This document shows, piece by piece, positions 48,248 through 60,850 of a stretch of 64,000 nt of DNA. This stretch comes from Cannabis sativa. Taxonomy: Eukaryota; Streptophyta; Magnoliopsida; Rosales; Cannabaceae. The notes under the pieces were generated by a model, which saw only the letters and a program-made list of their open reading frames with translations, made no database searches and had not been told where the DNA came from. The translations under genes and the position numbers were made by a program. Positions within the stretch are counted from its first letter, which is position 1. The number at the start of each line of letters is the position of its first letter. The stretch lies in assembly GCF_029168945.1 (NCBI RefSeq), contig NC_083605.1:26735280-26799279 (forward strand). Direction: 5' to 3'.

Positions 48248-48729
48248 TGATGGGTTTTATGCCCTAAATAAAACTCATTTCAATATAATCTTATTTACTA
48301 ATTAATAAAAGATCAAAAATTATTTTATGCTGTATAGTTCACATAATTTATTTCATGATTATATACTTATTGTATAAATTCTATTAAATCCAGAACATAC
48401 ATAAATATATATATTTGTTCATAATTATAGTGTCAACAACACAGTGGAATATAATCATGATTATATGTTCAAAAGTTTAATTCTCATGATTTGACAGTTC
48501 ACTGGATTTAGATTGACATGATAATCGGCGATAAGGTATACTTACACCTTGGATAAGTGTCATGTCCTTTCCAGGGTATTGGCAAAGTATGCCAGTATCG
48601 GATGTCTGGAGTATACATTGGAAGGGACCAATATTGAACTTAGACAAGATATCATAAATTTACCGTTATATCTTTTTCAGTGTAACGCCCTAATGCTAAG
48701 GATCTTAATCTTGATATGGTTAGGTTCAG
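48248..48729 (+). repeat. First quarter of a 1.9-kb Copia LTR, forward orientation
   Basis: It begins TGATGGGTTTTATGCCC, follows the family LTR to ATCTTTTTCAG, and is cut by the Tekay-like LTR at 48730. At 48681-48700 it holds a 20-bp copy of that LTR's terminus (TGTAACGCCCTAATGCTAAG) in place of about 30 bp of expected sequence. Confidence 0.75.
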
Positions 48730-49210
48730 TGTAACGCCCTAATGCTAAGGCACGCTAAAGTGATTTTTCAATTACAGTACTGAGTTTGCTAACCAAAGTA
48801 TTTTCTTAAAATCGTGTCAAATTAGAACTTTTATATTAAATATTAAACTTTAAACTTTACATAATCGTTTACAAGTACCGGGATCCCGTTTCTAAACTTT
48901 TTGCCAAATATACAAAATAAGTATTCAGGTCGCAAAGCGACTACAAAATAAAAACCCCATATGTCTTGAGACAGAACGCTCCAGGTCGCGCCACCACGAC
49001 ATGTACAACTTCATCCCAGCTCAGGCTCACTCTTGTTTAGTTTTTGCCTTTCCTTTACCTACACATAAAGGCAGAACTGTGAGTCGAAAGACTCAGTAAG
49101 AAAAGCATATAACATATCATATAATACCGACTTGTATCTAGGTGCCCATACACCTATTTACAAGGCTTAACAGATGAGTAAGAACGTTCTAACTGTTTGT
49201 GCTATTGACC

Positions 49211-49480
49211 ATGATATCACCCACTACCAGCACTATGATCGTACTGCAGGACCGGCACTATGTTCGTGCTGCTATGATAGCATCAATAGCATCCAAAAGT
49301 ATAATTGGCCATGATATCATTCTTAACCAGTACGATGCCTGTACTTCCCAACCGACACAATGTTTGTGTCGCTATGATAGCACTAATTCATACTTTCTGG
49401 GGTGAATATCCCTCTTATCCAGTATGATGCCTCTACAGCTGAACCGACACAATGATTGTGGGGCTATGATATCACACAAA
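49211..49480. repeat. Three imperfect ~100-bp tandem repeats in the Tekay-like LTR
   Basis: Units near 49211, 49312 and 49406 each run from a CCAGTAxGATGCC-like word through an ACCGACACAATG-like word to GCTATGATAxCA. Within each unit, short complementary words (for example CGACACAATGTTTGTGTCG) form small hairpins. Confidence 0.75.
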
Positions 49481-50289
49481 CATATACAATTATACACACA
49501 TCATGTATATATATCATACATATATACATTCGTATAAATATCATATATTATACATAGTTCTTACCTTCTTTCCAGATTCAAGTGAATTGGCCGACCTGAA
49601 CGGAAAGTCCTGTCCTGAATGGATGCCCTAATTACATATTGAAACCGGGTAAATCACATGTTTGAAACCCTAATCTGGGAAACCTAAACCTATAACTCTA
49701 GGCTCTGCTATACTCTTAAGGGATTACACTAACTCGGAAAATAGAAAAACACCCAACTACGACAATGAAATGCACGAGAGTTGAGAAAATGGCTTGTTCG
49801 GGGACCCTGCCAAGCCAGCTTTACAAGTCTGGCAAACCGGCTAGCCAGTATGCACCAGGATTCCCCCAACAATCCATTTCTTGCTCAAAACTCATCCAAA
49901 TGTTACCAAACTTTCCAGAGTACCTATATAGTGCATACACAACGCACTCCAACTAGTAATTCACAAAAAAATAAACTAAATCAAATTATGCCATTAGAGA
50001 TCAAAACTTAAGTTTTTAAATTCAAACTTGCATAAATCCATCCCCAAACACCAAAACCAGTTGTAAGAAGTTATATCTAAAAATTAACATTACAATTCGA
50101 ACTATACAAACACTAAACCCTAACATCCCCCAATTTTTAAAATCACTACATGAAACCAAAGTGAAAGCTTCAAAATACAAAACCATAGGTTCTAGGTTTA
50201 CCTTAGCTCCAAGAACACCTGAATTCCTAGCTGAATTCGAGAAAAATAATGGTGAAGAGCTTGGTTTCCTTCTGGTCTAGGTTGGTCGA

Positions 50290-50469
<180 letters not shown>

Positions 50470-51004
50470 GATGAGTTTCTCAATTTTTGACTTTTCTTGA
50501 TTTTCTTCTAATTTGCCAAAATGAAAAGGATTTCTAATTAATCCTTTGTTGAAAAGGAATTTGCTAGGTGTCACTAACCTAGGCAGCCACCTATCCCTCC
50601 ATTTAAATTACTAAAATACCCTTTAGGTTAAAACTTAGGTATTTCTCAAGACTAGGGGTAAAATTGTCAAATTCCATGATCCCGCTTAACCACGGTATTT
50701 TATTTTCTCCAATATATATACCACTAAGAAATAAGGTTCTAAACTTACCCATGTGATCAAACTAGCCATCCATCGCATTTTCCGTTGTCGCCGAGGAAAA
50801 TTTACAAAAATAACATACTTCACATATAAGTCAAATAATACTCCTAGAGTTTAATAAAATCTCTGGAATTGAGAAATTATAACTCTAATGTCCATTTCTA
50901 ATAATGGGGCCCACAAATAATTAAATTCATACATAATTATAAAAGTACTAATAATTAATGCTAATTGCCTTTGATAATCCATATTATAAAATGCGGTCAT
51001 TACA

Positions 51005-51020
51005 ATTATCCCCCTGTTAA
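51005..51020 (-). other. Polypurine tract of the Tekay-like element
   Basis: The minus strand reads AACAGGGGGATAAT immediately before the LTR start TGTAATGACC. Confidence 0.75.
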
Positions 51021-51170
51021 AAGGATTTTGTCCTCGAAATCTAATCTGAATAATTTTGGATATTGAGTCCTCATATCAGACTCTAACTCCTAGGTGGCTT
51101 CCTCCACCTTGTTGTTTCTCCAGATCACTTTGACCAAGGAAATGGTCTTATTCCGAAGAACTTTCTCCTT

Positions 51171-51678
51171 TCTATATAGGATCTGAACAGGCTGCTCTTC
51201 ATAGGTTAAGTCTGACTGCAGTTCAAGGGCTTCATAACTCAAGACATGAGTCGGGTCTGAAACATATTTCTTCAACATTGAAATGTTGAATACATCATGA
51301 AGAGCCGACAGTGCTAGTGGTAAGGCTAGCCGATACGCTACCTGCCCGACCTTCTTTAGTATCTAAAATGGCCCAATGAACTTAGGGCTTAACTTACCGC
51401 GCTTCCTGAAGCGTCCAATACCCTTCTATATAGGATCTGAACAGGATGCTCTTCATAGGTTAGGTTTGACTGCAGTTCAAGGGCTTCATAACTTAAGACA
51501 TGAGTCGGGTTTGAAACATATTTCCTCAACATTGAAATATGGAATACATCATGAACAGCCGACAGTGCTAGTGGTAAGGCTAGCCGATACGCTACCTGCT
51601 CGACCTTCTCAAATATCTAAAATGGCCCAATAAACCTAGGGCTTAACTTACCCCGCTTCCTGAAGTGTCCAATACCCT
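51171..51678 (-). repeat. 254-bp tandem duplication in the pol C-terminus
   Basis: 51171-51424 and 51425-51678 are direct copies (TCTATATAGGATCTGAACAG starts each), with roughly 18 differences by eye. They encode the part after integrase (PVAYRLALPLAL, HDVFHISMLRKYV, DLTYEE types). The second unit therefore repeats the linker before the chromodomain-like end. Confidence 0.85.
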
Positions 51679-51838
51679 TCATTGGTGAAACCCGCAGGAA
51701 AACATGTTCCCCTGCCTGAAATGTGACACCTCTGCACTTCGAATCAGCATAAATTTTCTGCGTGCTTTGGGAAGCAAGCATTCGAGCCTTGATCTTATGA
51801 ATAGCTTCATTGGTCCATTGAACTAACTCTGGACCTAA

Positions 51839-52400
51839 TTACTTCCTTTCTCCAATTTCGTCCCAATGAATAGGGGAGCGACATTTTCTACCATATAACA
51901 TCTCGTAAGGAGCCATCCCTATCGTACTCTGGTAGCCATTGTTGTAGGAGAATTCAATTAGAGGCAAGTACTTACTCCATGAACCCTCAAAGTCCATGAC
52001 ATAGGCTCGCAACAAATCCTCTAGTATCTGAATTGTTCTTTCTGATTGACCATCAGTCTGAGGGTGAAAGGCTGTGCTAAACTTCAGCTTGGTACCCATA
52101 GCCTTGTGAAGACTCACCCAAAACTTAGATGTAAACTTTGGATCTCTATCTGACACAATGGATTTAGGAGCTCCATGGAGACGAACTATCTCCTTTACAT
52201 ATAGTTCAGCGTATTGATCCACTGAATATGCAACTTTCACTGGTAGAAGGTGAGCTTATTTTGTGAATCTGTCTACTATGACCCATACAGAATCATACAT
52301 TCCTGTGGTTCTAGGCAAACTAGTTTCAAAATCCAACGTAATGTCCTCACACTTCCACTCAGGAAGGGCTAAAGGTTGCAGTAAACCTGCCGAGCTTTGA
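51839..52400 (-). pseudogene. Integrase core of the Tekay-like element
   Basis: An open piece at 52240-51839 carries VSDRDPKFTSKFW (second catalytic Asp), HPQTDGQSERT (catalytic Glu) and MLYGRKCRSP. The first catalytic Asp lies upstream, in a separate broken piece near 52340 (DITLDF). Integrase inserts the element cDNA into host DNA. Stops separate the pieces, so no intact enzyme is made. Confidence 0.85.
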
Positions 52401-52480
52401 TGTTCATCTTTAATTTACTGACAAGTTAAGCATTTGGGCACGTAGTCTATCACATCTCTTTTCATCCCATACAACCAGAA

Positions 52481-53281
52481 TTAAGATTTTAAATCCTGAT
52501 ACATTTTGGTGGTTCCCGGATGCAGTGAATAAGGTGTGGTGTGAGCTTCATCAAAGATCTCTTTCTTATGCTCATAAATACTAGAAACACACACTCGAGC
52601 TTTATACAATAACATTCCATTATTCGAGACTGAAAAGTCTTTAGGCCGACCAGCCATCATCCCATCTCGAATCTTGACTAGCTCGGAATCCTCTAACCGT
52701 GCCTTTCTGATTCTTTCTAATAGATCAGATTGAAGTGTCAAGTTGTGCAATTTTCCAACTACAAACTCAATCCCTGCACTAACCATCTCTAAAGCTAGTT
52801 GAGGGGTTATCATAACAGTAGTGGAAATCTGCCCAGGACCTCTTCTACTCAATGCATCAGCCACAACATTGGCTTTCTCGGGGTGATACAGAATCTCACA
52901 GTTGTAGTCTTTAACCAGTTCTAGCCACCTTCTCTGTCTCATATTTAAATCTTTCTGGGTGAAAAAGCACTTGAGACATTTATGATCAATTTAAATCTCG
53001 CATTTTTAACCATAAAGATAATGTCACCATGTCTTTAAAGAAAAAACCACAGTAGCAAGTTCTAGGTCATGAGTTAGATAGCACTACTCATAATCCTTCA
53101 GTTGACGAGAGGCATAGGCTATGACTTTGTCAGCTTGCTTCAGAACACATCTTAGACCCTGTCTGGATGCATCACAATAAACAACAAATTTCTCTTGATA
53201 AGATGGCAAAGCTAACACCGGAGCTGTTATCAAATGTTGCTTCAACTCTAGAAAACTTGCTTCACATTTGTTTGACCACAC
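52481..53281 (-). pseudogene. RNase H and integrase zinc-finger region, Tekay-like element
   Basis: 53281-53084 reads the RNase H start (LPSYQEKFVVYCDASRQGLR, with catalytic Asp in CDAS). 52942-52481 reads the RNase H end ([16 protein letters not shown]) and continues into the region before the integrase zinc finger ([14 protein letters not shown]). The two parts are separated by stops. Confidence 0.85.
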
Positions 53282-53287
53282 GAATTG

Positions 53288-54051
53288 CTAATTTTTCTTA
53301 GTTAACTCGGTCAGTGGCACAGAGATTTTAGATAATCCCTCGACGAAATGTCGATAAAACCCTACTAAACTGAGAAAACTTTGAACTTCTGTTACCGATT
53401 TTGGCCTCGGCCAATTCTTCACTGAATCGATCTTGCTTGGATCAACCATAATTCCATTCTTTCTGACAACATGCCCCAAAAAGATACCTCTAACAACCAG
53501 AATTCACACATTTTGAACTTTGCATACAGCTTGTGATCCTCAAGTCGCTGCAATACCATTCGAAAATGATGCTCATGCTCCTCTTCTGATTGAGAGTATA
53601 TAAGGATGTCATCGAGAAACATTATGATGCAGTTATCGAAGAAATCCTTGAATACCCTATTCATGAGATCCATAAAGGTCGCAGGAGCATTAGTCAATCC
53701 GAATGACATTTCTAGAAACTTGTAGTGCCCATATATGGTTCAAAACGCGGTCTTTGGTATATCTTCTTCCCGTATTCTGAGTTGATGATAACCGGATCGC
53801 AGGTCGATCTTTGAAAATACTGTCTTTCCAAGAAGATGACCAAACAAATCGTCAATTCTAGGTAACGGATACTTATTCTTGATCGTCAACTTGTTTAGTT
53901 CCCAATAGTCAATACACATTATGAGGGAACCATCTTTCTTTTTCACAAACAGAACCGGAGTTCCCCAAGGCGATACACTGGGTCGGGTAAACCCAATATC
54001 AAGCATCCCTTGAAGTTGTAACATAAGCTCGTTGAGTTCTGTTGGAGCCAT
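53288..54051 (-). pseudogene. Reverse transcriptase of the Tekay-like element
   Basis: 54051-53740 holds the RT N-terminal part ([17 protein letters not shown], then [11 protein letters not shown]). 53709-53419 holds [20 protein letters not shown] and the catalytic FLDD near 53615. 53479-53288 holds the thumb (SFLSLVGFYRHFVEGLSK). Stops and frameshifts lie between the pieces. The segment 54052-54248 is the RT-upstream linker. The protease expected beyond it is gone. Confidence 0.87.
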
Positions 54052-54248
54052 TCTATATGGAGCTTAAGGAAAAGGTTTAGCTCTAGGTTCCAGATCAATT
54101 ACAAAGTCAATTTCTCGTTACAACAGTAATCCCGGCAACTCCTCGGAATATATGTCGAGAAAATCTTAAACCACTCTAATTACTTCAGGCCGAAATGCTT
54201 CGGGTCTGCTATAGTCTACCACCACTTCTAAAAATCCTACACATCCAC

Positions 54249-54474
54249 TGTAACACTCTAATGCTAAGGCACGCTACAGTGCTTTTTCAATTACAGTGCT
54301 GTCTTTGCTAATAAAAGAATTTTCTTAAAAAACATGTCAAATTAGAACTTTTATAGTAATTAATAAACTTTATAATATACAAAACTATTTACAAGTATCG
54401 GGATCTTGTTTACAAACTTTTAAAACATAATATTCCAAAATACATATTATTCAGATCGCACAGAGAGTACAAAA
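54249..54474 (-). repeat. LTR edge fragment of a second Tekay-like copy
   Basis: It matches the left edge of the LTR at 48730 (TGTAACACTCTAATGCTAAG) for about 226 bp, then is cut by Copia element C at 54475. Its orientation equals that of 48730-51004, so it is the inner end of the 5' LTR, joined directly to pol. Confidence 0.8.
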
Positions 54475-56347
54475 TGTTGGGTTTTATGCCCTAAATAAAA
54501 CGCATTTCAATATAATCAGATTTACTTATTAATAAAGATCAGAAATAACACTTAATGTTGCATGGTTCACATGATTTATTTCATGATTATTTATATAATG
54601 TATGAATTCTATTTAAGTCCAGAACATATCAATTTGTTAATGATTATAGTGTTGTCAACACAGTGGAATATAATCTTAATTATATATTCGAAAGTTTATT
54701 CCCTGATTTGTCAGTTCACTGGATTTAGACTGACATGATAATCAGCGATAGGTATTCTTACACCTTGGATAAGTGTTATGTCCTTTCCAGGGCATTGGCA
54801 AAGTTTACCAATATCGGATGTATGGAGTATACATCGGAAGGGACCGATATTGAACCTTGATTAGATTTGTTAAAATTTACCGTAATATCTATTCAATTCA
54901 GTATCACCTGTTGATCTTAGATCAAATGATCTTAATCCTGATATGGTTAGGTTCGATCTCAAGAGTATTATACATGTTCTTTGATTTGTTAGTTAAGCCT
55001 ACTTTTGGGTTAAGGTGATACGTACATTTTGGGAACATGATAGTATAATTGAGTGGGAGCGCTAACATAAATATGGAATCTATAACTTCTATAGGAATTT
55101 AGAAGTGAAACGATGATATCCTTCGAGCTTGGCTAAATGGAGATAAATGGTGGAGATCTCATTTCACTTCGTTGAAATATCATTTATACGGAGCTAAGTG
55201 TTTTAAGGATAAAATACATTGAAGGTGTAATGGTAACTTAGTGCCTTTTCAATGTAGATCATCTATTAAAGGGTCATTGATCACATTAGGATTATAACAA
55301 TGAATAACTAATGACGTATCTATATCGTGGAACATATAGAGCGTTCTATCTACTGAGAGTGCAATTCTAAGTTCTACGCGTGGATTCAACGAAGAATTAA
55401 TAAGTCAGTGAATTTAAGATATAAATTCTTGATCTGCTTATTGGAAGCTCGGTTATATAGACCCATGGTCCCCATACTAGTTGAGACCATACTGCTTGTA
55501 AGACTCAGTTAATTTACTTTGATTAATCAATTATAATTCTAAAGTTAGACAATGTCTAGTTTGTGAATTTTCACTAAGCAAGGGCGAAATTGTAAAGAAA
55601 AGAGATTCTAGGTTTATTTATTAATTAAGAGACTTTATATGTCTAATTAATATATATATTAAATGACAATATTATTTAATTATTAATTTTTAGTTATTAA
55701 ATAATTAGAATTGGCATTTAAATTGTTGAATTTGAAAATTGACGTTTTTGAGAAAATCAAATGCAGGAATGATAAAACAGTAAAATTGCATAAGTGAGGC
55801 CCATTATCCAAAGCCCATGGCCGGCCACACTTATAGAGTTTTATCATTTATTTTTTCATTATTTTAAGCCCAAATAATTCTAACCTAAACCTAGGTGGTT
55901 ACCTATAAATAGATAGTGATGGCTCTCATTCACACTTAACTTTGTCAGATGAAATTGAGCCTCCTATTCTCTATAGCCTAAACCACTTCCCTCTTCTTTT
56001 CTTCTTTTACTTATCAAAATCCTTGAGTGAATGAGTGAGTGCCCACACACATCAAGTGCTATCTCAATCATAGTGTGTAAGACTGTGGAAAATCAACCAA
56101 CAAGAAGGAGATTCAGCATCAAAGGAAGGAGAGAAAGAGATCCAGGTTCAGATCTTGATAATGCTCTGCCACAGAAAGGAATCAAGGGCTAGATATCTGA
56201 ACGGAAGGAGTCATTATATTCCGCTGCACCCAATGTAAGGTTTACTAAACTTTATATGTGTTTATTTCATTGTTTTAGAATTCATATTAGGATGTTAATG
56301 AAACATACTTGTTAGTAAATCTAGATCCTGGTAAAATATATTCAACA
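54475..56347 (+). repeat. 5' LTR of Copia C
   Basis: 1873 bp from TGTTGGGTTTTATGCCC to ATATTCAACA. The promoter box TATAAATAG is at 55904-55912. Confidence 0.9.
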
Positions 56348-56349
56348 AC

Positions 56350-56363
56350 TGGCCTCAGAGCCA
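56350..56363 (+). other. Primer-binding site of Copia C
   Basis: TGGCCTCAGAGCCA follows the LTR by two bases and is identical to the site in element A. Confidence 0.8.
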
Positions 56364-56631
56364 TGGTAATGATTTAATTTTCATGAAATATGAATTAAAA
56401 CGATGATATGTGTTGATTTGGATGGTTTCATGTAGTTTATGTGCTTATTTGATGATAGTTTAGAAATCGCAATATATGTTACTGAAATATTTTTTATTTA
56501 GATCTAGAATTATTTTTCCTGGAAAGTAGACAAAAAATTAATAAATTTAGGCTTTTACAGAACCTAATTTGGATTTTTTATGAATTAGTTATGATTTTTT
56601 GAAGTTGAATGAAAATATCTGAAATCGGGTG

Positions 56632-56825
56632 GCACACACGCGCGCGCACGAAGGGATATCTCGGCATTTCCATGCATTTTCAGACAGCCTGACCGAGGAA
56701 ACTCAGACACGGGCTGTCTGAAGACGCATCCTACTGAGCTCCCTCGGCCAAGTAGGCTGCGTGCAGCCTCAAAGCTCTGCCATCCCCTTCATTCCGCGCG
56801 CGTAGGGGTATGCAATGCATACCCC
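56632..56825 (+). other. GC-rich structured island in the Copia C leader
   Basis: It contains CACACACGCGCGCGCACG, a 9-bp stem (CAGACAGCC at 56681-56689 with GGCTGTCTG at 56712-56720), the palindromic GGCTGCGTGCAGCC near 56757, and a 10-bp stem around one base (GGGGTATGCA at 56805-56814 with TGCATACCCC at 56816-56825). The surroundings are strongly AT-rich. Confidence 0.8.
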
Positions 56826-57871
56826 TGTGCACCAATTTTATTTTCATCATAACTTTTGATTCAAAAATCGTTTTTCATTGAAACAAAAGCCAAATTTTGG
56901 TATAATTTTGTGTAGAATCTAAATTTTCAATTAAAAATCTATTTTTCAGAATAAAATTAATTTTTATTAATTTTTTAATTAATTAAAATTAGTTTCTGAT
57001 ATTAGTTGGCTTTGAATTTTGAAAATTTGATTTCTCACAAAGGAGCCTTATGGTTAATTTTGAAATTTTAGATTATTTATTTTAATTATAAGATCAGATA
57101 TTATTATTTTTTTTATTAAATTTTAAATGATCTTACTTTGATATTAAAATATTATCTTTTTAAAATATTTTTTTTCTCAAATTTCTAAATTTGCTAGCCA
57201 TATCATATCTTTTTCAAATTTGTTATTTTCAAAATATAATTTATTAATTAAAATTATAAGATTAGGAATATGTTAGGTTTAACATTTTATCTTATTAGAC
57301 ATTTTTTTATTAAAATTATATTTTGGCAAAAATAACATGAAATTTGAAAATTTGGTTAGTTTAGTTTGAATAGATATTTTAGGGTTTCAAACCATAAATT
57401 TTTCAAACTTATTATTTTAAAATATTCTAACCATATAAAATATCTTATTTTTCAATTAGTTTATTTATGTAATATTTAAATTTATTAAATTATAAGACTC
57501 GGAATATAATAAAATATCTAAATTCAAGATATTATATTATATTATCTTATTAGAAATTTTAAATAAATTTAAACTTTGAATAAACTTGATATTTGAAAAA
57601 TTGGTTAGATATTTTTGATTTTTTGTTAGAATTTAAGAAATTTAGGAGTTTGTTGAATTTTGAATTTTTTCAAATATTCTCTAACAACCTAAATTTTAAT
57701 TCTAGTTATGATATTTATTTTAAAATTTAATTTTATTTCAAAATTTAAAATTGAGATATTTTAGCTTACTTTCCAGATATTCCAGATCAGTTATTTGTTT
57801 GTATTGTTTGATTATATTATTATGTATTCAAAAAAAAATTTACAAACCTATTATTTATTTGATCTAAATTG

Positions 57872-57918
57872 CTATGATTAACTTGTTGACAGATCCAATG
57901 ATCTGATTTTAATCATAG
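57872..57918 (+). other. Conserved stem-loop in the Copia C leader
   Basis: CTATGATTAA at 57872-57881 pairs with TTAATCATAG at 57909-57918, as in element B. Confidence 0.6.
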
Positions 57919-60850
57919 TTCAATTAACAATAGATCTTATAAATAATTTGTAACAGGTAAATTTTGCAATTTCTTTCATCTGTGTAAACCTAGTAACATG
58001 ATAGGGCCCATCCAAATCTTTTCACCTGTGTGAGCCTATATGTTTGTTATTGGGCTTAGATGCATATAAGAAGCCCATTTAAGTTTTACTAAGTGAATGG
58101 ACTAGGTTGCTAAAATAAATTTTTGACATAAGTAAATTTATTTAGGCCCAATTAGATTTGGGCTTATTCAATGAATAACAATTGTTTATTTAAAGGTTAA
58201 ATTCCTCTCTTTTGGGCCTTGTGTGAGAGTTGGGGGCCAATAGAAGTGGGTACGACATACTGAACCCAGCTCCCCCACACATGAACTACCCCAATTGTGA
58301 AGGCTCATTTGCCTTATTTAAATAATTGTATTAGGTTAATTATATTAGTCTAACCTAATTAAAATTGAATTAGCAACATAATTAACTTTTAAAATATATA
58401 AAATTTATTTTTTCATTTAATATTTTAAAGTTAATTTTAGAAAAACACTTAGTAAATGAAATTATTCTAAATAGTTATTTCTAGTACTAGTTTTTTTTTT
58501 CTAATATTTAATTAGGAAAATATCATAGATTGTAAAATTAATTGTTTAATAATTAATTTTGGTACAATCTAAGTTAAGTATATTTTTCCTAGTATTAAAT
58601 TAAAATTAATAATTAAGTCTTCTCTATACTTAATTATTTATTTCTTGAATTTAATACATTTAATTAAATTAAAAATTTAAATATTTAAGTTGATTTTCAT
58701 CATGATACTTAAATATATTATTTTCATGTTATTTAATTAAAATTGAAAATTATTTTAAGTTTATAACTTAAATTTGAATAATTTTCAAAATATATTTTAT
58801 TTTATTTTATTAATCTTTTTCCACAATTTTGAAATTGCATTTCTTAAATGCAGAAATTTCGAATTTTATTTGAAAAATAGATTAAAGTTGTAAATTATTT
58901 ATTTTAATTTTGGACCAACTTAAATCAATGATTTTTTCATTTAATGATTAATTAAAATAAATGAAGTAAAATATATTTAATTTGAAAATGAATTAATTAG
59001 TCAATGAAAATCTAGATAGATATTATCTGTTTTTGCTTAAAGTATTTTTCTAGTGTATTTAATTAAATAGAAAATTAATATTTAAGTTGATTTTCATCAT
59101 GATACTTAAATATTTTAAATTTTTCTTATATATTTAATTAAATAGGAAAATTATATTTTTTGTTGTAAATTAATTTTATTAATTAATTTTGGGCCAACAT
59201 TAAATTAGAATAATTTTTCCAAAATTTATTTTTATTTTATTTTAAAGCATTTTTTCGAAAATAGTATTCTTAAATACTTCAATTTTTCGAAATGCAATGT
59301 ATATTTATAGAAAATTAAATTTGAGTTGTAAATTAATTTAAATTAATTTTGTAACAACTTAAATTGAATATTTTTCTAAATATTTATTGGAAATTATTAC
59401 TAAGATTGAAATAATTCATGTTATTTTCATATCCATCTAAGTAAAATTTATAAATATTAAATTAAAATTTATATCTAGAATTTTTCATTCGAAATTGGAA
59501 ATTTTAATTAAATAAATATATATATAAAATAAATAGATTAAAATAAATATTAGAAGAAAATACACTTTAAAATAATGAGCTTTATTATTATTAGGATATT
59601 CGATCTCCATTGTTGGTCTTACAATAGTTAAATGTTTTCAATATAACCTCGAGACGCTAGACTTCGTTCTCCTTATGGATGGTTATTCGTTGAACGCATT
59701 TAACACCGTAAGATCTCATTTGATAAGTGTTTTGTAAGTTTTCGTCTCTATTAGACTCTCCCCTACGGTGAGTACTTAGAGATAAACTTATAAAACATGA
59801 AACAATGGTGGAAGCTCATAAAATGAGAATAACCTTGACTCTCGCCTACCGGGACAACGTTAGATTCTTATTTTGATCGAATAAAAGGTTGCTAGAATTG
59901 TATGCATTTTAGATGAGCTGACAACTCTATTCAATGAATGATACTTTGACTCTCGCCTACCGGGACACTGTATCAATTTGTTGGAAATCTTGGAAATTAT
60001 TTAGGATTGTATGTTTTAGTATTTTCACTTGTCATTCCTACTTGCTATATGTTTAATAATTTCTGAACTGTGTATGAATTTATATTGAACATGTTATTTT
60101 CTGTTATTAAATTGTAGTTTAATTTCGAATCTTCATTGTTGGTCTAACTTGGTTTGTTTTTCTAATGAGATAAATCTCTAATCGATTTTCACCATTAGAC
60201 ATACATAATAATGTTAGATCTCGATAGATTAATATTGTAAATGCAACATCTAGTTGTTCATCAATTGAGGACACCTTAGACTAGTACTTTTACAATATGA
60301 AACAAGAAGATTGTATAAATAAGATTACTTTGACTCTCGCTAATCAAAGCATCGTTGGATTCTTATTTAAACAACGAAATTATCCTAATTCCTCTTAGCT
60401 TATCATTTCAAATTAGCTCAATAACATATCATTGGATGAATGGTCTATAAATCATTTCATGTCATTCTATTTTCTCTTAAGAAATTAAATGACGCATATG
60501 ATTATATTCCTGAAATTCTATCCCAAAATTAAATAAATCCTCAATCTTAGAAATCTCCTACTTGTATGGGCAAATCTGACTTAGAGTTAAAATTAGTAGT
60601 GGTGGTCCAAGAAAGAATTACTCATGTATATTTGGTATAAATTTAAGTCTTTGACTTTAATTTTAGATTCCAAATAGAAATTTTCTTATATTTCTAATTC
60701 CAGAATACAATACAGTTACACTTTCACAAGTGTTTAATATCCATCTTCTATTAATGGATTCAAACTGTATGAAATATGAGTTACGTATTCTATGACCAGG
60801 ATCAACTTGCACAATTCTAAGAACTCTTTGATGTAACTATACCTAAGTCA

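Larger units (their letters stand above)
56364..60850 (+). other. Leader and decayed gag region of Copia C
   Basis: Non-coding and AT-rich. It has a GC-rich island at 56632-56825, the stem-loop at 57872-57918, the GTGGGTACGACATACTGAAC block near 58246, and TTGACTCTCGCCTACCGGGA blocks at 59835 and 59946, with a degenerate third at 60330. Confidence 0.75.
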
